A stretch of 64,000 nt of DNA from Pseudomonas sp. C1C7 (GTDB lineage: Bacteria; Pseudomonadota; Gammaproteobacteria; Pseudomonadales; Pseudomonadaceae). Location: NCBI RefSeq assembly GCF_013359595.1, contig NZ_JABFMP010000003.1:1-64000 (forward strand), in the 5' to 3' direction. The position numbers were made by a program, and so were the translations under genes. Each line of letters starts with the position of its first letter. The stretch's first letter is position 1. The notes under the pieces are model-generated. The model worked only from the letters and a program-made list of their open reading frames with translations, searched no databases and had not been told where the DNA came from. Below are positions 35,894-43,577 of this stretch, one piece after another.

Positions 35894-36009
35894 GAATTGT
35901 ACGAAAAATAGCCGGTCAAACCGGCCGAAGGCCGCGCAGTATACCGCAATACGGCAGATAAACAGCCCCTGTTTCGACCATCTGTCATACGGCGCAAAGT
36001 GCCGGTTTT

Positions 36010-36027
36010 ATTGACCTTAAGGTCAAT
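36010..36027. promoter_or_regulatory. Perfect 18-base palindrome, operator-like
   Basis: ATTGACCTTAAGGTCAAT is fully self-complementary with no loop, which suits a dimeric regulator better than an RNA hairpin. It lies upstream of purEK and downstream of the LysR gene. The binding protein is unknown. Confidence 0.5.
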
Positions 36028-36037
36028 CAAAAAGATC

Positions 36038-36103
36038 AAAAGATCGCAGCCTTCGGCAGCTCCTGCATGGTTCAGTGTAGGAGCTGCCGAAGGCTGCGAT
36101 CTT
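36038..36103. repeat. REP-like hairpin, family B
   Basis: AAAGATCGCAGCCTTCGGCA and its inverted copy lie 20 bases beyond the LysR stop. Confidence 0.88.
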
Positions 36104-36123
36104 GTCGATCTTACAGACGCCAC

Positions 36124-37032
36124 TCATGTACCCTGCGCAGCCCCACCCTCCAGCTTGCGCCACAACAACCGCACGTTGGCCTTGCGCACCAGCGCGCAGC
36201 GATACAGGCGAATTTCCAGCGGCACATGCCACTGCGGCCCGCCGCACACCACCAGCTCACCACGAGCCAGTTCCGCACGCACGCTCAGTTGCGGTACCCA
36301 GGCGATCCCGAGGCCTTCCAAGGCCATGCTTTTCAGGCTATCGGCCATGGCAGTCTCGTAAACAGTGGTAAAGCGCAGCGCCCGCTGGCGCAGCAGCATG
36401 TTCACCGAGCGCCCGAGAAACGCGCCGGCACTGTAGGCCAGCAACGGCACACTGCCCTCGCCTTCCAGATCGAATAGCGGCTTGCCATCGGCATCCGCCG
36501 CACACACCGGCAGCATTTCGGTGTGGCCAAGGTGCAAGGACGGGAAGATTTCCGGGTCCATCTGCATTGCCGCATCCGGGTCGTAGAACGCCAGCATCAA
36601 ATCGCAGCCACCTTCACGCAGTGCATGCACGGCGTCGCCGACGTTGGTCGCCACCAGCCGCGTGGCGATGTTCAAGCCTTCATTGCGCAGTTGGGCGATC
36701 CAGCGCGGGAAGAAGCCCAGGGCCAGCGAGTGGGCGGCGGCGACCTGCATCACCTCGCCCTGCCCGCCTTCCAGATGGTGAAGATGGCGCAACACTTCGC
36801 CGAGCTGTTCAACCACGGTGCGCGCGGTGACCAGGAACAACTGCCCGGCCGCCGTCAGCTCCACTGGCGTGCGCGAGCGGTTGACCAGCGTCAGCCCCAG
36901 CGCGGCCTCCAGGCTGCGGATCCGCCGGCTGAACGCAGGCTGCGTCACGAAGCGCCGTTCCGCCGCCTGGGAGAAGCTGCGGGTGGCGGCCAGGGCACTG
37001 AAGTCCTCCAGCCATTTACTTTCCAGATTCAT
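36124..37032 (-). CDS. LysR-family regulator divergent from aspA
   Basis: A 302-residue LysR-type regulator. The winged helix covers about residues 4-62 (WLEDFSALAATRSFSQAAERRFVTQPAFSRRIRSLE), then comes a substrate-binding domain with GGCDLMLAFYDPDAAM and GLGIAWVPQLSVRAEL. ATG 37032 (MNLESKW) is chosen as the family start. It is divergent from aspA, and the same pair occurs in P. aeruginosa, so control of aspartate breakdown is a fair inference. Confidence 0.85.
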   Translation of the reverse strand: MNLESKWLEDFSALAATRSFSQAAERRFVTQPAFSRRIRSLEAALGLTLVNRSRTPVELTAAGQLFLVTARTVVEQLGEVLRHLHHLEGGQGEVMQVAAAHSLALGFFPRWIAQLRNEGLNIATRLVATNVGDAVHALREGGCDLMLAFYDPDAAMQMDPEIFPSLHLGHTEMLPVCAADADGKPLFDLEGEGSVPLLAYSAGAFLGRSVNMLLRQRALRFTTVYETAMADSLKSMALEGLGIAWVPQLSVRAELARGELVVCGGPQWHVPLEIRLYRCALVRKANVRLLWRKLEGGAAQGT

Positions 37033-37212
37033 CACGTCCTCCCGGACACGCACCAAAATAGGTCACACGCTCGCCACCAACGCGGCGTCACACGGACATT
37101 ATGCCGAATATGCATAGGTCAGTGTTTAACAGCATTGGCTCTAAACTCTCCACAAGCCTAGCATTTGCAGTGTTCCGGCACAGACCGGGTCCATATCGAG
37201 ATGATTTCTATC

Positions 37213-38637
37213 ATGTCCTCCGCTGCATCCTTCCGCACAGAAAAAGACCTGCTTGGCAAACTCGAAGTACCTGCTCAAGCGTATTACGGCATCCAGACCC
37301 TGCGAGCGGTGAATAACTTCCGTCTCTCCGGCGTGCCGATTTCCCACTACCCGAAACTGGTAGTCGGCCTGGCGATGGTCAAACAGGCCGCCGCTGACGC
37401 CAACCGCGAACTGGGTCACCTGAGCGAAGCCAAGCACGCAGCCATCAGCGAGGCCTGTGCCCGTCTGATCCGCGGCGATTTCCACGAAGAGTTCGTGGTG
37501 GACATGATTCAAGGCGGCGCTGGCACTTCGACCAACATGAATGCCAACGAAGTGATCGCCAACATCGCACTGGAGGCCATGGGTCACCAGAAAGGCGAAT
37601 ACCAGTACCTGCACCCGAACAACGACGTGAACATGGCGCAGTCGACCAACGACGCCTACCCGACGGCGATCCGTCTGGGTCTGCTGCTGGGTCACGACGC
37701 GCTGCTGGCCAGCCTCGACAGCCTGATCCAGTCGTTCGCGGCCAAAGGCGAAGAGTTCGCCCACGTCCTGAAAATGGGCCGTACCCAACTGCAAGACGCC
37801 GTGCCGATGACCCTCGGCCAGGAATTCCGCGCCTTCGCCACCACCCTGGGCGAAGACCTGGCACGCCTGAAAACCCTGGCACCTGAGCTGCTGACCGAAG
37901 TGAACCTGGGCGGCACCGCGATCGGTACCGGCATCAACGCCGACCCGCGCTACCAGCACCTGGCCGTTCAGCGCCTGGCCACCATCAGCGGTCACCCGCT
38001 GGTACCGGCAGCCGACCTGATCGAAGCCACCTCCGACATGGGCGCCTTCGTCCTGTTCTCCGGCATGCTCAAGCGTACCGCGGTCAAGCTGTCGAAGATC
38101 TGCAACGACCTGCGCCTGCTGTCCAGCGGCCCGCGCACCGGCATCAACGAGATCAACCTGCCAGCGCGTCAGCCAGGCAGCTCGATCATGCCAGGCAAGG
38201 TCAACCCGGTTATTCCGGAAGCCGTCAACCAGGTGGCCTTCCAGGTCATCGGTAACGACCTGGCGCTGACCATGGCAGCCGAAGGCGGCCAGCTGCAGCT
38301 GAACGTGATGGAGCCGCTGATCGCCTTCAAGATCCTCGACTCGATCCGCCTGCTGCAACGCGCCATGGACATGCTGCGCGAGCACTGCATCACCGGTATC
38401 ACCGCCAACGAAGAACGTTGCCGTGAACTGGTCGAGCACTCGATCGGCCTGGTCACCGCGCTGAACCCGTACATCGGCTACGAAAACGCCACCCGCATCG
38501 CCCGTATCGCTCTGGAAAGCGGCCGCGGCGTGCTGGAACTGGTGCGCGAAGAAGGTCTGCTCGACGACGCCATGCTCGCCGACATCCTGCGCCCGGAAAA
38601 CATGATCGCTCCACGTCTGGTTCCGCTTAAAGCCTGA
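37213..38637 (+). CDS. aspA: Aspartate ammonia-lyase
   Basis: A 474-residue fumarase/aspartase-family enzyme that splits aspartate into fumarate and ammonia. The signature GSSIMPGKVNP lies at 322-332, with IQGGAGTSTNMNANEVIAN and QSTNDAYPTAIRLG earlier. ATG 37213 (MSSAASFRTEKDLLGK) is preferred; ATG 37201 in frame is possible. It has its own terminator and is followed by an asparaginase gene, which would feed it aspartate. Confidence 0.95.
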   Translation: MSSAASFRTEKDLLGKLEVPAQAYYGIQTLRAVNNFRLSGVPISHYPKLVVGLAMVKQAAADANRELGHLSEAKHAAISEACARLIRGDFHEEFVVDMIQGGAGTSTNMNANEVIANIALEAMGHQKGEYQYLHPNNDVNMAQSTNDAYPTAIRLGLLLGHDALLASLDSLIQSFAAKGEEFAHVLKMGRTQLQDAVPMTLGQEFRAFATTLGEDLARLKTLAPELLTEVNLGGTAIGTGINADPRYQHLAVQRLATISGHPLVPAADLIEATSDMGAFVLFSGMLKRTAVKLSKICNDLRLLSSGPRTGINEINLPARQPGSSIMPGKVNPVIPEAVNQVAFQVIGNDLALTMAAEGGQLQLNVMEPLIAFKILDSIRLLQRAMDMLREHCITGITANEERCRELVEHSIGLVTALNPYIGYENATRIARIALESGRGVLELVREEGLLDDAMLADILRPENMIAPRLVPLKA

Positions 38638-38700
38638 TCCGACGCAACACCAGTAGCACCGCTCACCAGGTCGAGGGACTAGACACCTCTCACCTTTTGA

Positions 38701-38734
38701 GGGCTTGGAGATCACTCTCCAGGCCCTTTTTTTT
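38701..38734 (+). terminator. Rho-independent terminator of aspA
   Basis: GGGCTTGGAGA and TCTCCAGGCCC form the stem with one G-T pair and a 4-base loop, followed by eight Ts. It lies 63 bases after the aspA stop. Confidence 0.9.
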
Positions 38735-38774
38735 GCGCGTTTTTTGCCAATCGGTCAGTTAAAGTGCGCCCATT

Positions 38775-38862
38775 GCGGGAGCGAGCCTGCTCGCGATGAC
38801 GGCGGCACATTCGAATCCGGGGTCACTGACGAATCGCTATCGCGAGCAGGCTCGCTCCCACA
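38775..38862. repeat. REP pair, family A
   Basis: GCGGGAGCGAGCCTGCTCGC and its inverted copy lie between aspA and the asparaginase gene, ending 25 bases before the asparaginase start. Confidence 0.9.
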
Positions 38863-38887
38863 CATCATCTCTAGCGGAGGCCTCCAA

Positions 38888-39892
38888 ATGATTGCCAATA
38901 ACTACCCTGCCGCCCAGCACATCATGGTGCTCTACACCGGCGGCACGATCGGCATGCAGGCCAGCGCCAACGGCCTGGCTCCGGCGTCCGGCTTCGAAGC
39001 GCGGATGCGCGAATACCTCACCAGCCAACCCGAACTGGTGGTACCGCAGTGGCGCTTTCGCGAAATGTCGCCGCTGATCGACAGCGCCAACATGACCCCG
39101 ACCTACTGGCAGCAACTGCGCGAAGCGGTGGTTGAGGCGGTCGACGTGCAAGGTTGCGACAGCGTGCTGATCCTGCACGGCACCGACACCCTGGCCTACA
39201 GCGCCGCGGCCATGAGCTTCCAGCTGCTCGGCCTTAAGGCTCGCGTGTGCTTCACCGGCTCGATGCTGCCGGCCGGCGTCACCGACAGCGATGCCTGGGA
39301 AAACCTTGGCGGCGCGCTGGTCGCCCTAGGCCAGGGCCTGGCGCCGGGTGTGCACCTGTACTTTCACGGCGAAGTGCTGGACCCGACCCGCTGCGCGAAG
39401 GTGCGCAGTTTCGGCCGCCACCCGTTCAAACGCCTGGAGCGTCAGGGTGGTGGGACCAAGGCGGCTTCGCTGCCGGCAGCGCTTGGCTACAACCAGCCCA
39501 GGCAATTGGCGAACGTCGCGGTGCTGCCACTCTTTCCCGGCATCCGCGCCGAGATCGTCGACGGTCTGATCGACAGCGGCATTCAGGGTCTGGTGCTGGA
39601 GTGCTACGGCAGCGGCACCGGCCCGAGCGACAACCCGGCGTTCCTCGCAAGCCTCAAGCGGGCGCGGGACAAGGGCGTGGCGGTAGTGGCGGTGACGCAG
39701 TGCCATGAAGGCGGCGTGGAGCTGGACGTTTATGAAGCGGGCAGCCGCTTGCGTGGTGTCGGTGTGTTGTCCGGTGGCGGCATGACCCGCGAAGCGGCGT
39801 TCGGCAAGCTGCACGGCCTGTTGGGCGCAGGCCTGGACACCGCAGAAGTACGCCGCCTCGTAGAACTCGATCTCTGCGGCGAACTCAGCTGA
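38888..39892 (+). CDS. ansA: Type I (cytoplasmic) L-asparaginase
   Basis: A 334-residue asparaginase. The first catalytic Thr is in VLYTGGTIGM (about T20) and the second in LILHGTDTLAYSA (HGTDT at 97-101). No signal peptide is present, which fits the cytoplasmic low-affinity type. ATG 38888 has GGAGG 8 bases upstream; a longer open frame upstream is read-through of the REP element. It makes aspartate, the substrate of AspA encoded just upstream. Confidence 0.93.
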   Translation: MIANNYPAAQHIMVLYTGGTIGMQASANGLAPASGFEARMREYLTSQPELVVPQWRFREMSPLIDSANMTPTYWQQLREAVVEAVDVQGCDSVLILHGTDTLAYSAAAMSFQLLGLKARVCFTGSMLPAGVTDSDAWENLGGALVALGQGLAPGVHLYFHGEVLDPTRCAKVRSFGRHPFKRLERQGGGTKAASLPAALGYNQPRQLANVAVLPLFPGIRAEIVDGLIDSGIQGLVLECYGSGTGPSDNPAFLASLKRARDKGVAVVAVTQCHEGGVELDVYEAGSRLRGVGVLSGGGMTREAAFGKLHGLLGAGLDTAEVRRLVELDLCGELS

Positions 39893-39909
39893 CAACCACC
39901 CCACCACCC

Positions 39910-39984
39910 TGTAGGAGCGAGGCTTGCCCGCGAAGGCGTCCACAAGTCAGTCAAAAGCTTCGCGGGCAAGCCTCGCTCCTACAG
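39910..39984. repeat. REP pair, family A
   Basis: TGTAGGAGCGAGGCTTGCCC and its inverted copy lie between the asparaginase and AraC-family genes. Confidence 0.9.
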
Positions 39985-40048
39985 ACAGCAACTTTGTGCG
40001 GCACACAATTTGCTCACCTTTCAGCACCCCCAAGGCTGGAAGCCAACC

Positions 40049-41047
40049 ATGCTCCACTCCCATCTCACCACCCTCAACGCCGTTTCCCTGGTGCTCAACA
40101 CCTTCAAGGCCGAAGGTCTGTCGAGCGAGGCCCTGCTGGCCGGCAGTGGCATCAGCGCGGCGGATCTCAACCGGGCCGACACTCGCATCACCACCAACCA
40201 GGAGATGCAGGTCTGCGCCAACGCCGTCGCCCTCAAGCACGACATCGGCCTGGAGCTGGGTCGACGCATGCACGTGTCGTCCTACGGCATCCTCGGTTAC
40301 GCCCTGCTCACCTGTGCCACCTTCGGTGACGCATTGCGCTTGGCGATACGCTATCCGGCGCTGCTGGGAACACTTTTCGAGTTGCGCCTGGAGGAGGATG
40401 GCGAGCGCGTCTGGTTCGCCGCCGCCGATTACCGCGAGAGCCCGGCCATGGCGGTGTTCAATGCCGAGTTTTGCCTGGTATCGCTGAAGGTCACCTGCGA
40501 TGACCTGCTCGGCCATCCACTGCCACTGCTTGGTGCGCGCTTCGAACACGCCGCGCCCGACTATCAGGCGTCCTACGCCCACCCCTTCGACTGCCCGCTG
40601 CATTTCGGCGCGCAGGACAACGCTTTCGCCTTCGACAGAAAATGGCTGGAGCAACCCCTGCCACTGGCGGACGCCATCACCCACCAGGCCATGGCCGAAC
40701 GCTGCCGCAAACAGAACACCGAGTTCACCGGGCGCCAGGCGTGGCTGGGACGGATTCGCCAACTGCTCAGCGCGCAACTGAATGCGGCGCCGGGCCTGGA
40801 AGGCCTGGCCGAACAGATGAACTGCTCCACGCGAACCTTGCGCCGGCATCTCAAGGACATGGGTTGCAGCTATCAGGAACTGCTGGACGAATTGCGTTTC
40901 GAGCAGGCCAAGCAGATGCTCTGCGAGGATCAGATGCCGATCTACCGGATTGCCGAAGCGTTGGGCTTCAGCGAGACCGCAAGCTTTCGGCATGCCTTCG
41001 TGCGCTGGAGCGGTGTGGCTCCCAGCCAGTTCAGGCCACACGGATAA
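40049..41047 (+). CDS. AraC-family regulator (OruR/ArgR-like layout)
   Basis: A 332-residue regulator with an N-terminal arabinose-binding-like domain of the PF12625 type (about 15-200, LLAGSGISAADLNRADTRIT, VSSYGILGYALLTCATFGDALRLAIRY) and a C-terminal AraC double helix-turn-helix (about 235-330, LAEQMNCSTRTLRRHLKDMG, IYRIAEALGFSETASFRHAFVRWSG). ATG 40049 is used. It precedes the acetylpolyamine genes on the same strand and may control them. The effector is unknown. Confidence 0.85.
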   Translation: MLHSHLTTLNAVSLVLNTFKAEGLSSEALLAGSGISAADLNRADTRITTNQEMQVCANAVALKHDIGLELGRRMHVSSYGILGYALLTCATFGDALRLAIRYPALLGTLFELRLEEDGERVWFAAADYRESPAMAVFNAEFCLVSLKVTCDDLLGHPLPLLGARFEHAAPDYQASYAHPFDCPLHFGAQDNAFAFDRKWLEQPLPLADAITHQAMAERCRKQNTEFTGRQAWLGRIRQLLSAQLNAAPGLEGLAEQMNCSTRTLRRHLKDMGCSYQELLDELRFEQAKQMLCEDQMPIYRIAEALGFSETASFRHAFVRWSGVAPSQFRPHG

Positions 41048-41049
41048 CC

Positions 41050-41142
41050 TGTGGGAGCGGGCTTGCTCGCGAAGAGGTCGGTACATCCGACTCATTTTCG
41101 TCGGCCGGAATACCGTCTTCGCGAGCAAGCCCGCTCCCACAG
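41050..41142. repeat. REP pair, family A
   Basis: TGTGGGAGCGGGCTTGCTCG and its inverted copy lie between the AraC-family and amidohydrolase genes. Confidence 0.9.
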
Positions 41143-41289
41143 GGTTTTGCATTCCACGCATTGTAAGGGGCGAATTCCGGTCAAACGTTTTGGCCATATC
41201 GATCCCCTTTTGGCCTTTCCTGCCGTTCTCCAAATCCGCCCGCGCCGCAAGACTGTGTTCAAACCGAATCAGCCTGCGGAGAACAAGAA

Positions 41290-42327
41290 ATGCTGACGAT
41301 CTACTCGGATGATCACCACCTGCACCACGGCCGTTGCGAATTGATCGACGGCCAGCTCAAGCCCTGCTTCGAGATGCCGTCCCGTGCCGACCACGTGCTG
41401 GCGCGCGTGCAAAAGCAGGAACTCGGCCCGGTGCAAGGGCCGAAGGATTTCGGCCTCGAGCCGATTGCGCGCATCCACAGCCGCGACTACCTCGACTTCT
41501 TCAAAGGCGCCTGGGCCCGCTGGACCGAATTCAACACCGACGGCGACCTGCTGCCGTACACCTGGCCAGCTCGCACCCTGCGCCAGAAAAAACCCACCAG
41601 CCTGCACGGCGAACTCGGCTACTACAGCTTCGACGGCGGGGCGCCGATCACCGCCGGTACCTGGCAAGCCGCCTACAGCGCCGCGCAAGTTGCCCTTACC
41701 GCCCAGGCTGAAATCCAGCGCGGCGCCCACAGTGCCTTCGCCCTGTGCCGTCCACCGGGACACCACGCCGCTGGCGACTTGATGGGGGGCTACTGCTACC
41801 TGAACAACGCCGCCATCGCCGCCCAGGCCTTCCTCGATCAGGGCCACAAGAAAGTCGCGATCCTCGACGTCGACTATCACCACGGCAACGGTACCCAGTC
41901 GATTTTCTACGAGCGCAGCGACGTGCTGTTCACCTCGATTCACGGCCACCCGGAAGCCGAGTTCCCGTTCTTCCTCGGCTACGACGACGAACTGGGCGAA
42001 GGCGTCGGCGAAGGCTTCAACTTCAACTATCCGCTGGCCGCCGGTTCCGGCTGGGATGTCTGGAGCGCGGCGCTGGAACAGGCCTGCAAGGAGATCGAAA
42101 GCTACGGCGCCGACATCATCGTCGTGTCCTTGGGCGTCGACACTTTCAAGGACGACCCGATCTCGCAATTCAAACTCGACAGCCCGGATTACCTGGCCAT
42201 GGGCAAGCGCATCGCGGGCCTGGGCAAACCAACGCTGTTCGTCATGGAAGGCGGTTATGCGGTGGAAGAAATCGGCATCAACGCCGTGAACGTGCTCGAA
42301 GGCTTTGAAAGCGCCCAGGGGAAATGA
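41290..42327 (+). CDS. aphA: Acetylpolyamine amidohydrolase (class II histone-deacetylase-like)
   Basis: A 345-residue zinc deacetylase. The catalytic pair H158-H159 is in CRPPGHHAAGDLMGGYCYLN, and the zinc ligands D195 and H197 (ILDVDYHHGNGTQ) and D284 (SLGVDTFKDDP) fall at the same positions as in the structurally known Mycoplana enzyme. It should remove acetyl groups from acetylputrescine or acetylcadaverine. GGAG precedes the ATG. A polyamine-binding protein gene follows after four bases. Confidence 0.95.
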   Translation: MLTIYSDDHHLHHGRCELIDGQLKPCFEMPSRADHVLARVQKQELGPVQGPKDFGLEPIARIHSRDYLDFFKGAWARWTEFNTDGDLLPYTWPARTLRQKKPTSLHGELGYYSFDGGAPITAGTWQAAYSAAQVALTAQAEIQRGAHSAFALCRPPGHHAAGDLMGGYCYLNNAAIAAQAFLDQGHKKVAILDVDYHHGNGTQSIFYERSDVLFTSIHGHPEAEFPFFLGYDDELGEGVGEGFNFNYPLAAGSGWDVWSAALEQACKEIESYGADIIVVSLGVDTFKDDPISQFKLDSPDYLAMGKRIAGLGKPTLFVMEGGYAVEEIGINAVNVLEGFESAQGK

Positions 42328-42331
42328 CGCC

Positions 42332-43432
42332 ATGAACAGACTCACGCGTTTTATCGCACCAGCGCTCTGCGCCACGGTGCTCAGTGGCGCCGCCCACGCC
42401 GAAGAACGAACCTTGCGCGTTTACAACTGGTTCGACTACATCACCCCCAAGGCCCTGGAAGACTTCAAGGCGCAGAACACCCAGACCAAACTGGTCTACG
42501 ACATTTTCGACACCAACGAGGCCCTGGAAGCCAAGTTGCTGACCGGTAACTCCGGCTACGACGTGGTGGTGCCATCCAACGTGTTCCTCGCCAAGCAGAT
42601 CGAAGCCGGCGTGTTCCAGCCGCTGGACCGCAGCAAGCTGCCGAACTGGAATCACCTCGACCCCAAGCTTATGAAGCTCATCGAGGCCAACGACCCGGGC
42701 AACAAATTCGCCGTGCCCTACATGTACGGCACCATCCTGATTGGTTTCAACCCGGACAAGGTCAAAGCCGTGCTAGGCGACAATGCGCCGGTGGACAGCT
42801 GGGACCTGATCTTCAAGGAAGAGAACATCAGCAAGCTCAAGCAGTGCGGCGTCGCCCTGCTCGACTCGCCGTCGGAGATCCTGCCGCTGGCCCTGCAACA
42901 CCTCGGCCTGGACCCGAACAGCAAGAAGCCGGCGGACTACGACAAGGCTGAAGCCCTGCTGATGAAGATCCGTCCATACGTCACCTACTTCCATTCCTCG
43001 AAGTACATGGCCGACATCGCCAACGGCGACATCTGCGTCGCGGTCGGATACTCGGGCAGCTTCTCCCAGGCTGCCAACCGTGCCAAGGAAGCCAAGAACG
43101 GCGTGATCGTCGACATGCGCCTGCCCAAGGAAGGCGCGCCGATCTGGTTCGATATGCTGGCCATTCCAAAAGGCGCGAAGAATCCTGAGGACGCCTACAC
43201 CTTCATCAACTACTTGCTGCAACCCCAGGTGATTGCACCCGTCAGCGACTTCGTCGGCTACCCGAACCCGAACAAGGACGCCACCGAGTTGGTCGACCCA
43301 TCGATCCGCAACAACCCGAACCTGTACCCGACCGAAACGGCTATGAGCACGCTCTACACCCTGCAACCGCTGCCGCGGGATGCCGAACGGGCACGGACCC
43401 GGGCCTGGACCAAGATCAAGTCCGGTACCTGA
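42332..43432 (+). CDS. Periplasmic polyamine-binding protein (PotF/SpuD family)
   Basis: A 366-residue ABC-type binding protein with signal peptide MNRLTRFIAPALCATVLSGAAHA. ERTLRVYNWFDYITPKALEDF, VYDIFDTNEALEAKLLTGNSGYDVVVPS and YMADIANGDICVAVGYSGSFSQAA match PotF-type proteins, with the aromatic residues that cradle polyamines. AGGGGAA precedes the start, which is four bases after the amidohydrolase stop. No permease or ATPase gene follows, so it must use a transporter encoded elsewhere or act as a sensor. Confidence 0.92.
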   Translation: MNRLTRFIAPALCATVLSGAAHAEERTLRVYNWFDYITPKALEDFKAQNTQTKLVYDIFDTNEALEAKLLTGNSGYDVVVPSNVFLAKQIEAGVFQPLDRSKLPNWNHLDPKLMKLIEANDPGNKFAVPYMYGTILIGFNPDKVKAVLGDNAPVDSWDLIFKEENISKLKQCGVALLDSPSEILPLALQHLGLDPNSKKPADYDKAEALLMKIRPYVTYFHSSKYMADIANGDICVAVGYSGSFSQAANRAKEAKNGVIVDMRLPKEGAPIWFDMLAIPKGAKNPEDAYTFINYLLQPQVIAPVSDFVGYPNPNKDATELVDPSIRNNPNLYPTETAMSTLYTLQPLPRDAERARTRAWTKIKSGT

Positions 43433-43577
43433 CAACAGCACTCCTGCAGGAGCGAGTCCGCTCCTACAGGGGGCATTTCCTCGCAGTATCTATCTACCAC
43501 CGGACATTCGGATCAGCTCTCTACCTTGCCGCTCTCCGGCGCACACGCGCCTCAACGGTTAGACAAGGAAATGATCC

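Noticed and set aside
38705..38887. N-terminal extension of the asparaginase
   Set aside because: The added residues come from reading through the aspA terminator and a REP element, and GGAGG sits right before ATG 38888.
42332..43432. Full polyamine ABC transporter expected after the binding-protein gene
   Set aside because: No permease or ATPase gene follows; the next gene is the giant toxin-like protein.
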